A stretch of 55,126 bases of DNA from Candidatus Neomarinimicrobiota bacterium (lineage in GTDB: Bacteria > Fidelibacterota > UBA2242 > B5-G15). Shown here piece by piece: positions 27,126 to 35,799 of the stretch. The notes beneath the pieces are model-generated. The model saw only the letters and a program-made list of their open reading frames with translations. It had not been told where the DNA came from and did no database searches. A program made the position numbers and the translations under genes. Location of the stretch: positions 1 to 55,126 of the forward strand of contig JACDNV010000014.1 in assembly GCA_017656425.1 (NCBI GenBank), given 5' to 3'. Numbering within the stretch: the first letter of the stretch is position 1; each line of letters begins with the position of its first letter.

Positions 27126-28409
27126 ATGAAAGTTCTAGTAGTTGGTAGTGGTGGGAGGGAGCATAGTATAGTTTGGAAACTATCACAGTCTCCATTGGTA
27201 GAAAAAATATATACTGCTTCTGGAAACGGCGGGACACGGATTCATGGTGAAAATATTCCAATAGATTCTGACGATATTGATTCCCTTGTTGATTTTGCAA
27301 AGAAAAATGAAATTGATCTTACTGTTGTCGGTCCAGAATTACCACTTGTTAAAGGAATCGTAGATAGATTTAGTGAAAGTGGTTTAAAAATTTTTGGTCC
27401 AACTCAAAAAGCTGCAATGCTGGAAGGTAGTAAGGTCTTTGCAAAGATTTTTATGAAGAAATATGACATTCCAACTTCGGATTTTGTCATAGTTAAAAAT
27501 AAAGAAGAGGCTCTGGAAATTATTAAAAATAAAAAATATCCCTATGTTATAAAGGTTGATGGTCTTGCAGCAGGCAAAGGTGCCTTTATTATATTTAGTG
27601 ACGAAGATTGTAATAATGCTATTTCCCAGATATGGGATCAAAAGGTTTTTGATGAAGCGGCTAATAAAGTTATTATAGAAGAATATTTAGATGGCGAGGA
27701 GGTATCTGTATTTGCTGTATGTGATGGTGAAAGGTATGTACTGCTACCATCAGCGCAGGATCATAAAAGGGTATATGACAATGATAAAGGTCCGAATACA
27801 GGTGGCATGGGCGCATACTCTCCGTCACCACTTGCAACAGAGAATATACTAAAAAAGGTTGAAGAAAAAATTATAAAGCCTCTTTTGAAAGGGATGATTA
27901 AAGAGGGTATTCCATATAAAGGTGTGCTTTATTGTGGTTTGATGGTCCTTGATGACGAACCTTTTGTGCTTGAATTTAACTGTCGTTTTGGCGATCCTGA
28001 AGCCCAGGTTATTCTACCCTTGATAGAATCAGATTTTGCTGAGCTAATTAGCAAAGCAGTTGATGGTAGGTTTGAGGATCTGACTTTTAATTTATCAGAT
28101 AAATATGCTGTTTGTGTTGTTTTGGCTTCACAGGGATATCCAGGCAGTTATAGAAAGGGCTTTAAGATATATGGACTAAAGGAGCTTGCCAATATTAAAG
28201 ATGGATATATTTTCCATGCGGCCACAAGGTACGAAAACGGAGAGTATTTAACAAATGGTGGGCGTGTTTTAGGAGTAACAGCCCTGGATGTAACATTGAA
28301 AGATGCTATAGAGAAAGCATATAAATTGGTTGAAAAAATACATTTTGAAGGGATGCATTACAGAAAAGATATAGGGGTAAAAGGATTAAAAAGATTGGGT
28401 GTAATATGA
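27126..28409 (+). CDS. purD: Phosphoribosylamine--glycine ligase
   Basis: 427 residues. Second step of purine synthesis, joining glycine to phosphoribosylamine with ATP. Seen are VVGSGGREHSI at the N-terminus, the ATP-grasp segments KVDGLAAGKGAFI and GPNTGGMGAYSP, and EFNCRFGDPEAQ. Length fits the family. AAGGAG lies in the uvrB end, so purD is translated behind uvrB. The stop overlaps the epimerase ATG (ATGA). No other pur genes are nearby. Confidence 0.96.
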   Translation: MKVLVVGSGGREHSIVWKLSQSPLVEKIYTASGNGGTRIHGENIPIDSDDIDSLVDFAKKNEIDLTVVGPELPLVKGIVDRFSESGLKIFGPTQKAAMLEGSKVFAKIFMKKYDIPTSDFVIVKNKEEALEIIKNKKYPYVIKVDGLAAGKGAFIIFSDEDCNNAISQIWDQKVFDEAANKVIIEEYLDGEEVSVFAVCDGERYVLLPSAQDHKRVYDNDKGPNTGGMGAYSPSPLATENILKKVEEKIIKPLLKGMIKEGIPYKGVLYCGLMVLDDEPFVLEFNCRFGDPEAQVILPLIESDFAELISKAVDGRFEDLTFNLSDKYAVCVVLASQGYPGSYRKGFKIYGLKELANIKDGYIFHAATRYENGEYLTNGGRVLGVTALDVTLKDAIEKAYKLVEKIHFEGMHYRKDIGVKGLKRLGVI

Positions 28410-29338
28410 AAATATTGATAACCGGTGGTGCAGGGTTTATTGGAAGTCATGTTGCTGATGCATATATAAAAGAGGGACATGATGTTGTAATTATTGATAA
28501 CCTGGTAACGGGGCAAATCGAATTTGTGAACCAAAAAGCAAAGTTTTATAAATTTGATATACGCTCCAGAGAAGCATATGATTTGATTATGGATGAAAAA
28601 TTTGATGTGATAAATCATCATGCAGCACAAATTGATGTTAGAAAATCCACAGAAGACCCCAAATACGATGCAGAGGTTAATATATTAGGTTCCATCAATA
28701 TCCTTGAAGCATCCAATAAGAGTGGTGTGAAGAGATTCATATTTATATCTACTGGAGGAGCTATTTATGGTGAGCAGGATTATTTCCCTGCAGATGAAGA
28801 ACATCCAACCAGACCAATATCGCCGTATGGAATTGGGAAACTGACAGTGGAAAAGTATCTGTACTATTACAATCAAGTGTTCAAACTTGATTATGTGGTA
28901 TTAAGGTACGCAAATGTATATGGACCAAGGCAGAACCCCCATGGTGAAGCTGGAGTAGTAGCTATATTTTGTGATAAAATGTTAAGAGGAAATAGAGCTG
29001 TTATTAATGGAGATGGGACGCAAACTCGAGATTATGTGTATGTTAAAGATGTTGTAAAAGCAAACGTTCTTGCATTGACTACTTATAAAACAAATGAGAT
29101 TTATAACATAGGTACTGGAGTGGAAACCGATGTGAATACTATTTTTAAAAAGATCAGAGATGAGATCAATCCAAATATTGAAGAGTTTCATGGTCCACCT
29201 AAGCCAGGGGAACAGAAGCGAAGTGTAATTAGTTTTCACAAAGCAGAAAAATTACTTGGATGGAAGCCAGAATATTCTCTTGATGAGGGATTGAAAGAGA
29301 CTGTAAGTTTTTTCAAAGAACTATATCGGCAGGAATGA
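28406..29338 (+). CDS. NAD-dependent sugar-nucleotide epimerase (GalE-like extended SDR)
   Basis: 310 residues. NAD site GGAGFIGSHVADAY, D-x-x-x-T-G element IDNLVTG, NHHAAQIDVR, and the catalytic S-T/Y-x-x-x-K set (STGGAIYGE and PYGIGKLTVEKYL). RYANVYGPRQ and RDYVYVKDVVKA are typical of UDP-glucose 4-epimerase-like enzymes. It likely makes UDP-galactose or a related sugar for envelope glycans. A start-stop overlap with purD implies co-translation, although the pathways differ. Substrate not decidable by eye. Confidence 0.88.
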   Translation: MKILITGGAGFIGSHVADAYIKEGHDVVIIDNLVTGQIEFVNQKAKFYKFDIRSREAYDLIMDEKFDVINHHAAQIDVRKSTEDPKYDAEVNILGSINILEASNKSGVKRFIFISTGGAIYGEQDYFPADEEHPTRPISPYGIGKLTVEKYLYYYNQVFKLDYVVLRYANVYGPRQNPHGEAGVVAIFCDKMLRGNRAVINGDGTQTRDYVYVKDVVKANVLALTTYKTNEIYNIGTGVETDVNTIFKKIRDEINPNIEEFHGPPKPGEQKRSVISFHKAEKLLGWKPEYSLDEGLKETVSFFKELYRQE

Positions 29339-29406
29339 TTATTTTTTAATGTTTATATTTTAATATCAAAAACAATTTATAAATTTAATTTTTGATAGGG
29401 ATTGAT

Positions 29407-30636
29407 ATGGATGATAAAAGGGTTGAAGAATTACAGAGGCAATTTGGAATAATTGGTGAATCAGAGGATATAAAAGAAATTATTGAGACTATAGACCAGG
29501 TAGCAAAGACAGATATAACTGTTCTTATTGTTGGAGAGAGTGGAACGGGTAAAGAGCTGGTTGCCAATGCAATTTATCGTCACAGTTTACGAAGACATAG
29601 ACCGTTTATAAAGGTTAATTGTGGTGCAATACCTGCGGGGATTATCGAAAGCGAACTTTTTGGGCATGTAAAGGGATCATTTACAGGGGCAATAGAGGAC
29701 AGGAAGGGTTATTTTGAAACTGCTGATGGCGGTACTATATTTCTTGACGAGGTGGGGGAGATGCCGCTAGAAACTCAGGTAAAATTTTTAAGAATTTTGG
29801 AACTCGGAGAGTTCATACCTGTGGGCGGTTCAAAAGCAAAAAAGGTTGATGTAAGAATAATTGTTGCCACGAATAAGGACCTATATGAAGAGGTAGAAAA
29901 AGGAGAATTCAGAAAAGATCTTTTTTACAGGATAAAAACTGTAACAATTGCTATACCTCCGCTGAGAAAGCATCCAGAAGATATACCCTTGCTTGTTGAA
30001 AAGTTTGCCCTTGATTTCGCAAATAGGAACAACATACCGTTTAAGGGATTTTCGCCATCAGCCATGAAAGTATTACAGGACTATAGATGGCCTGGTAATG
30101 TCAGGGAGTTAAAAAATTTTGTTGAAAGTATGATAGTCCTGCATAAAGGAGAAGTTATCACTAGTAAAGATGTAGCAAAAAGGTTATATGCTGAACAGAA
30201 GGTAATAAACGAACGGTTACCTATAAGATTAGGGAAACCCCTGGATCAAGCAGAAAGAGAATTGATACTCCACCAACTGTTTTTACTGCGTGAGGAATTA
30301 CATGAAATAAAAAATATAATAGCCTCTGGTAGTATCCCAAAAGAGTATGTGTCAAGGGAAATAAGGAGTCTTCCGGCACCAATTGATAACAAAAAAGAGC
30401 TTATAGTTGAGGATGAAATATTAACGGGCGAAGGAATTGAAAAAGAAGCTGAGACACCATCTATTAATCCTGATAAAATTGGTAAAATATCTCTTGAAGA
30501 GATTGAGAAAGAATTGATAGAGCAGACATTGAAAAAGTTTAATTACCAGAAAAGAAAAACTGCCAATGTTCTGAAAATAAGTGAAAGAACTTTATATAGA
30601 AAAATAAAAGAATATGGATTAACTGATGAGGAATAA
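29407..30636 (+). CDS. Sigma-54 dependent transcriptional activator without receiver domain
   Basis: 409 residues from ATG 29407, which has AGGGA 6 bases before it; a TTG at 29392 is possible. The N-terminal region is very short. The AAA+ core has Walker [12 protein letters not shown], a GSFTGA loop where GAFTGA is the usual sigma-54 contact, Walker [13 protein letters not shown] and [16 protein letters not shown] linker follows, then a C-terminal Fis-type HTH ([18 protein letters not shown]). With no sensory domain it may be controlled by level or by a partner protein. It overlaps the lptE-like gene by 11 bases. Targets unknown. Confidence 0.92.
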   Translation: MDDKRVEELQRQFGIIGESEDIKEIIETIDQVAKTDITVLIVGESGTGKELVANAIYRHSLRRHRPFIKVNCGAIPAGIIESELFGHVKGSFTGAIEDRKGYFETADGGTIFLDEVGEMPLETQVKFLRILELGEFIPVGGSKAKKVDVRIIVATNKDLYEEVEKGEFRKDLFYRIKTVTIAIPPLRKHPEDIPLLVEKFALDFANRNNIPFKGFSPSAMKVLQDYRWPGNVRELKNFVESMIVLHKGEVITSKDVAKRLYAEQKVINERLPIRLGKPLDQAERELILHQLFLLREELHEIKNIIASGSIPKEYVSREIRSLPAPIDNKKELIVEDEILTGEGIEKEAETPSINPDKIGKISLEEIEKELIEQTLKKFNYQKRKTANVLKISERTLYRKIKEYGLTDEE

Positions 30637-31138
30637 GAAAGTTTATTTATTAGGCATTATTTTTATATTAATAAATAGTCAGTCATGCTGGTATTATTCT
30701 TTCAAAGGGACGATCCCACCACATATTAAAAGTATAGCTATACAAACTTTTGATAATCAAACAGGAGAATTTAATATTGAACAGGATATAACAGAAAAAG
30801 TTAGAAGATATTTTATTCAGGAAAATATTTTAAAAGTTAGAGATGAGGACAATTCAGATTCAATTTTATCAGGAAGAATCGTAAGTATAAGAGATGAACC
30901 TTTAATTTATGAAGATACTCCCCAGGGAGAAGAAGTAACAGAATATAGATTAACAATTAGTTTGAGTATAGAATGGTATGATAGGATAAATGATAAAGTA
31001 TTACTAAAAAAGCAGTTTAGTAAATATGCTGACTATGATCCATCTGGATTGACCGAGAATACTCGAGAAAAAGCCATTGAATCTGCAGTAATGCAGATAT
31101 GTGAAGATATTATGAATAATATTCTTGGTATATGGTAA
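30626..31138 (+). CDS. lptE: LptE-like LPS-assembly lipoprotein
   Basis: 170 residues. Lipoprotein signal ending NSQSC, then [23 protein letters not shown], the family pattern (Y-x-F-x-G-x-x-P-x-x-I-x-x-I-x-I-x-x-F-x-N). It partners LptD in placing LPS in the outer membrane. This is the best single indication of an LPS-type outer membrane in the window. Overlaps the sigma-54 activator and asnS (7 bases). This order, regulator then lptE, is seen in several FCB-related lineages; that is recollection, not checked. Confidence 0.8.
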   Translation: MRNKKVYLLGIIFILINSQSCWYYSFKGTIPPHIKSIAIQTFDNQTGEFNIEQDITEKVRRYFIQENILKVRDEDNSDSILSGRIVSIRDEPLIYEDTPQGEEVTEYRLTISLSIEWYDRINDKVLLKKQFSKYADYDPSGLTENTREKAIESAVMQICEDIMNNILGIW

Positions 31139-32445
31139 AAAAGGAGAAAAAGTTGAAGTGGGTTTATATAGCAGAAATTCAAAAGTATGAAGGACAGGAG
31201 GTTACCCTTAAGGGATGGCTCTATAACAAAAGATCAAGTGGGAAAATATGGTTTTTGATCATTAGAGATGGGACGGGTTTTATACAGGGAGTTGTCGCAA
31301 AAAATGATGTGGATGAGGAAACATTCAACCTGTACGATAAAATAGGTCAGGAGTCATCTATAGTTGTTAGTGGTATTGTACATAAAGATGCGAGAGCACC
31401 AGGTGGTTATGAAATTATAGTGAAAAACATTAATGTTGTCCAGGCTGTTCATGATTATCCCATCTCTCTAAAGGAGCATGGAATAGATTTTCTTATGGAA
31501 AGAAGGCATCTCTGGATAAGAAGTCCTAAACAGGTTGCTATTTTAATGATCAGGCATACTGTTGTAAAGGCATGTAGAGATTTCTTTGATTCTCGTGGAT
31601 TTATTCTCGCTGATACTCCGATATTTACTCCGAGTGCCTGCGAAGGTACTACTACGCTGTTTGAAACAGAATATTTTGGGCGAAAAGCGTATTTAACTCA
31701 GAGTGGACAATTATATAATGAAGCAACTGCTGCTGCCCTTGGTAAAGTATACTGCTTTGGACCTACATTTAGGGCTGAAAAGTCAAAAACTAGAAGACAT
31801 CTGACGGAATTTTGGATGGTAGAACCTGAAATTGCATGGTATGACTTAGAAGATAATATGAAGCTTGCAGAGGAGTTTGTAACGTATATTGTTAAAGCAG
31901 TTTTAAAAGAACGCCAAAGAGAACTGAAGACACTTCAAAGAGATACTACATTGCTCGAAAAAGTTGAACCGCCGTTTCCGAGAATTACTTATGATGAGGC
32001 GGTTGACATCTTGAAGAAAAATGGAATAGATTTTGAATGGGGTAGTGACTTTGGTGGAACCGATGAAACCATGATATCAGAACAATTTGAAAAGCCTGTG
32101 ATGGTACATAGATTCCCTGCGAAGATAAAGGCTTTTTACATGAAAAGAGAACCTGAAAATCCAGAACTGGCTCTTGGCGTTGATGTACTTGCTCCAGAAG
32201 GGTATGGTGAAATAATAGGTGGTGGTCAAAGGGAAGAAAATTATGAAGTATTGAGAGAAAGAATTAAGGAGTATAATTTGCCAGAGGAAGCATTTAAATG
32301 GTATCTTGATTTGAGAAAATTTGGAAGTGTTCCACACTCGGGATTTGGAATGGGAATAGAGAGAGCAGTTGCATGGATATGCGGATTGAAGCATATTAGA
32401 GAGACCATACCATTTCCAAGGACAATTTATAGGTTGGAGCCATGA
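31132..32445 (+). CDS. asnS: Asparaginyl-tRNA synthetase
   Basis: 437 residues. N-terminal OB-fold anticodon domain ([19 protein letters not shown]) and class II core, with motif 2 [19 protein letters not shown] and motif 3 [12 protein letters not shown]. The short form and the [13 protein letters not shown] block fit the archaeal/Thermus-like AsnRS type. An alternative TTG start at 31153 has AAGGAG 6 bases upstream, while the ATG at 31132 has no such site; the protein would lose seven residues. The stop overlaps the next ATG. Confidence 0.93.
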   Translation: MVKKEKKLKWVYIAEIQKYEGQEVTLKGWLYNKRSSGKIWFLIIRDGTGFIQGVVAKNDVDEETFNLYDKIGQESSIVVSGIVHKDARAPGGYEIIVKNINVVQAVHDYPISLKEHGIDFLMERRHLWIRSPKQVAILMIRHTVVKACRDFFDSRGFILADTPIFTPSACEGTTTLFETEYFGRKAYLTQSGQLYNEATAAALGKVYCFGPTFRAEKSKTRRHLTEFWMVEPEIAWYDLEDNMKLAEEFVTYIVKAVLKERQRELKTLQRDTTLLEKVEPPFPRITYDEAVDILKKNGIDFEWGSDFGGTDETMISEQFEKPVMVHRFPAKIKAFYMKREPENPELALGVDVLAPEGYGEIIGGGQREENYEVLRERIKEYNLPEEAFKWYLDLRKFGSVPHSGFGMGIERAVAWICGLKHIRETIPFPRTIYRLEP

Positions 32446-32894
32446 AACAGAAGATAATCGCTGTTTTTGGTGGAAGAGAGTGTAGCGAAGATATGTATAG
32501 AGTGGCATTTGATGTTGGTAAAGAAATAGCACTTTGTGGAGCAGTTTTAGTCTGTGGTGGGAAGACCGGGATCATGGAAGCTGTTTGTAAGGGGGCATTT
32601 GAGCAAGGTGGAATGACAATTGGTATTATTCCTGATAATGATAAATCATTTGCTAATGACTATGTAAGGATACCCATTGTAACTGGAATGGGTTCAGGAA
32701 GAAATATTATAATCGTTAGAACTTGCGATAGTGCTATCGCAATCGATGGTAGTTATGGGACGTTATCGGAGATTGCTCTGGCATTGAATAATGGTAAACC
32801 TGTTATCTCTTTAAATAGTTGGGATATAGAGGGTGTAATTAGAGCAAGTAGCCCCGGAGAAGCGGTGAAAAAAGCATTGGAGCTTGCCGTATGA
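32442..32894 (+). CDS. LOG/TIGR00725-type nucleotide-binding protein
   Basis: 150 residues with a Rossmann-like fold. [36 protein letters not shown] and [16 protein letters not shown] are the landmarks of the SLOG/LOG superfamily (TIGR00725), where PGGxGT is replaced by DGSYGT. Nucleotide binding or a phosphoribohydrolase-like activity is likely; substrate unknown. It is translationally coupled to asnS and acyP by ATGA overlaps. Confidence 0.85.
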   Translation: MKQKIIAVFGGRECSEDMYRVAFDVGKEIALCGAVLVCGGKTGIMEAVCKGAFEQGGMTIGIIPDNDKSFANDYVRIPIVTGMGSGRNIIIVRTCDSAIAIDGSYGTLSEIALALNNGKPVISLNSWDIEGVIRASSPGEAVKKALELAV

Positions 32895-33169
32895 AGAAAA
32901 TACATGCTAAAATATTAGTATCCGGTCTTGTGCAGGGTGTAGGATATAGATATTTTACATACAATAAAGCATATGAATATGGTCTTACCGGTTATGTAAA
33001 AAATTTACCAAATGGTGATGTATTAGTCGAAGTAGAGGGAGATGAAGGCATGATAGATGAATTTATTAAAGAACTTAGAATTGGTCCTATGACTGCACAT
33101 GTCAGAGACATTGTCGTAGAAAAGTCAAAATATGTCATTGGGTATGATAAATTTGATATAGCATTTTAG
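32891..33169 (+). CDS. acyP: Acylphosphatase
   Basis: 92 residues. Hydrolyses acyl phosphates. VSGLVQGVGYRYFTYNKA holds the catalytic Arg, and GYVKNLPNGDVLVEVEG the catalytic Asn. Length is standard. ATGA overlap with the gene upstream, and nadE begins 7 bases later. Confidence 0.95.
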   Translation: MKKIHAKILVSGLVQGVGYRYFTYNKAYEYGLTGYVKNLPNGDVLVEVEGDEGMIDEFIKELRIGPMTAHVRDIVVEKSKYVIGYDKFDIAF

Positions 33170-33176
33170 GCTGCAT

Positions 33177-34808
33177 ATGAAGATAAGAATAGGACTTGTA
33201 CAACTTAATCCCAATATCGGAGCTTTTGATACCAACTATAAAAAAATATTAAACTTTATTCGGAAAGCAGAAGAAAGATATATAGACATTCTGATCTTTC
33301 CTGAGATGGTTATAACAGGATATCCTCCTCAGGATTTACTTTTCAACAGATCGTTTGTGGATAAAAATTTAGAGTGTTTGAACAAAGTAGCAAAAGAAGT
33401 ATCAGAAAAATTATATGTAATTATTGGATTTGTAGATAAAAAAGATGGGAAACTATATAATTCTGCTGCCGTTTTGAATAACGGAAAAATTTTAGAAGTG
33501 AGATCAAAAACTTTATTGCCCAATTATGATGTATTTGATGAGGTAAGATACTTTACTCCAGCAAATGAAAATGATCCTTTTGATATATATTTTGGAGATA
33601 GAAAACTAACTATCGGAGTGGAAGTTTGTGAGGACTTGTGGGATAAGCACTATGATAAGAAAGTAACTGATGAGTTATATAAGAGAGGTGCGGAATTAGT
33701 TATAAATATTTCGGCATCTCCTTTTACGGAAAATAAATTTGATACAAGATTAAATCTCATTAAAGAAAAGGTTAAAAAATATAAAAGACCATTTATACTT
33801 ACAAATATGGTTGGGAGTAATAGCGAGCTGGTTTTTGATGGGAATTCCATAGTAATGGATTGTAAGGGTAAAATAATTGGCTGGGGTGGTGAATTTGTAG
33901 AAACCCTTGAAATATTTGACCTTGATATCGATTCATTTACCGGGATTGAAAAAAAGATAAATGTTTCAGAGAGAATTGGGCGAATTTACAAAGCACTGAT
34001 TGTGGGGATTCACGATTATCTACACAAAACTGGCTTTTATAAGGCGGTTGTTGGACTGAGTGGAGGTATTGACTCCTCAGTTGTTGCTTCACTTGCCAGC
34101 GAGGCTCTCGGTGCAGAAAATGTCCTCGGAGTATTAATGCCATCGAGGTATACTTCGGAAAGGAGCATTGAAGACGCAAAAACTGTTGCTACAAACTTAG
34201 GTATAGAGTACAAGATCATCCCTATTGAGGATATTTTTCAGTCATATAAAGCATCATTGTCTGAAATGTTATTAGGGCTTAAAGAAGATATAACAGAAGA
34301 AAACATTCAGGCAAGGATTAGGGGAAATATATTGATGGCAATATCGAATAAATTTGGATACATGGTCTTATCAACGGGGAATAAAACAGAAATGGCACTT
34401 GGGTACTGCACATTGTACGGTGATCTTTCAGGAGGACTTGCTGTTATTTCAGATATAAATAAACTCGATGTTTATGAACTAGGCAGGTATTTTAACAAAA
34501 TAAAGGGTGGTGATATTATTCCTGAGTCTGTTTTTACTAAAAAACCTACCGCTGAATTAAAATTTGATCAGGTTGATCCCTTTGATTATAATATTGTCAG
34601 TCCGTTGACTGATGAAATAATTGAGAGTGGTAGAAGTGTGGATGAACTAGTAGAGATGGGGTATGACAGGGAATTGGTTGTAGACATTGTAAAAAAAATA
34701 AGAAAAAGTGAATATAAAAGAAGACAAGCGCCACCCGGGATAAAAATTACAGAAAAAGCATTTGGCATGGGTAGAAGATACCCTATAGTCAATTACTTTG
34801 ATGGTTAG
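33177..34808 (+). CDS. nadE: Glutamine-dependent NAD+ synthetase
   Basis: 543 residues in two domains. Residues about 1-260 are a nitrilase-type glutaminase, with Glu in FPEMVITGYPP, Lys in KTLLPNYDVFDE and Cys in VEVCEDLW. Residues about 275-540 are the synthetase, with PP-loop GLSGGIDSSVVASLA and STGNKTEMALGYCTLYGD. It amidates nicotinate adenine dinucleotide to NAD+. The two-domain form uses glutamine directly. The end overlaps the next small gene by 8 bases. Confidence 0.95.
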   Translation: MKIRIGLVQLNPNIGAFDTNYKKILNFIRKAEERYIDILIFPEMVITGYPPQDLLFNRSFVDKNLECLNKVAKEVSEKLYVIIGFVDKKDGKLYNSAAVLNNGKILEVRSKTLLPNYDVFDEVRYFTPANENDPFDIYFGDRKLTIGVEVCEDLWDKHYDKKVTDELYKRGAELVINISASPFTENKFDTRLNLIKEKVKKYKRPFILTNMVGSNSELVFDGNSIVMDCKGKIIGWGGEFVETLEIFDLDIDSFTGIEKKINVSERIGRIYKALIVGIHDYLHKTGFYKAVVGLSGGIDSSVVASLASEALGAENVLGVLMPSRYTSERSIEDAKTVATNLGIEYKIIPIEDIFQSYKASLSEMLLGLKEDITEENIQARIRGNILMAISNKFGYMVLSTGNKTEMALGYCTLYGDLSGGLAVISDINKLDVYELGRYFNKIKGGDIIPESVFTKKPTAELKFDQVDPFDYNIVSPLTDEIIESGRSVDELVEMGYDRELVVDIVKKIRKSEYKRRQAPPGIKITEKAFGMGRRYPIVNYFDG

Positions 34809-35256
34809 GAAATTTTATATAACAGTATTTATTTTATTACTCATCAATCTTTATTTGCTACCTCAACAAAATATTAATACTTGCAATGGTGGAACTTGGA
34901 CTAAAATGACATACAATGAAAAATACTGCTATATAGTTGGTTATCTAGATGCACTTAATTTGTCTGTGAGGATTATAGATAAAACTATAAAAATGCAAAA
35001 ACAAGCCGATATTAACTTTGTTGAACCTGCTTTTATTAATATGATTTATGATGACTTGAAGAAATATGATTTTAGTAATATTATAGATGTTGACCAGATG
35101 ATAAAAAGTATTGATGCTGTATATGTTGAAAAATTGAATTTAAATATACCCGTAGAGGCTGTAATGCTATCTATAATTGAACGAAATAATGGTAACTATG
35201 AACGAGCTGACAGAATATTAATTGAATCGAGAAAAATAATTCATAAGGGATATTAA
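34801..35256 (+). CDS. Small exported protein of unknown function
   Basis: 151 residues from ATG 34801 (a TTG at 34798 is also in frame). Signal peptide FYITVFILLLINLYLL followed by CNGGTWTKMTYNEKYCYIVGYLDAL. The remainder is helical. W-x-x-M-x-x-x-x-K-x-x-Y-I-x-G-Y-x-D-A recalls small exported proteins of the Rap1a/Tai type, but I cannot assign it. Two bases separate it from the next gene. Confidence 0.55.
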   Translation: MVRKFYITVFILLLINLYLLPQQNINTCNGGTWTKMTYNEKYCYIVGYLDALNLSVRIIDKTIKMQKQADINFVEPAFINMIYDDLKKYDFSNIIDVDQMIKSIDAVYVEKLNLNIPVEAVMLSIIERNNGNYERADRILIESRKIIHKGY

Positions 35257-35257
35257 T

Positions 35258-35782
35258 ATGACGAAAAAACCATTGAGTGGTGAGGCAAATTTACTAAATC
35301 ATTTTTATTATTATATTTTTGTATTGTTTGTGGTGCTTATGGGTGTTGTATTGGTTCGTGCTAATAACGTAATACTCAGACAATTCCGTATCTGGATATC
35401 TCCAGAGACTATCAACGATAGATTCCTATTTCTGATTGCAGTTTTCGCAACGTCATCGATATTTATCTTTTTAATAAGCCTATTATTAATGTTTTTTATA
35501 GAAAATTATAATCTATTTAATATCCTGTGGTTTGTATTTATAGTCACTGCAACGCTATTTGTATCAATGTTCCTTGTAGAGGTATGGTCAGCATCCATAA
35601 ATAGTGTTCTGGTTAAGTTATTTATTGTCATTCTTTGTAATATAGTCACAATAATATTTACTTATATTTATTACAAATTAAATTTTACACCAACGCCCAA
35701 TTTTGCCGTATTTTTACTTGGTATGATCGCCCTAACGTCATCTTTAAACTGGATCTATCTGAATGCAATAATTAGTATATAA
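35258..35782 (+). CDS. Hypothetical membrane protein
   Basis: 174 residues, about five TM segments (for example YYIFVLFVVLMGVVLV, LFLIAVFATSSIFIFLI and LFIVILCNIVTIIFTYIYY). No recognised motif. It lies between the small exported protein and comEC, 17 bases before the latter, and probably shares their transcript. Confidence 0.55.
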   Translation: MTKKPLSGEANLLNHFYYYIFVLFVVLMGVVLVRANNVILRQFRIWISPETINDRFLFLIAVFATSSIFIFLISLLLMFFIENYNLFNILWFVFIVTATLFVSMFLVEVWSASINSVLVKLFIVILCNIVTIIFTYIYYKLNFTPTPNFAVFLLGMIALTSSLNWIYLNAIISI

Positions 35783-35799
35783 ATAAATAAAAGAAAACT

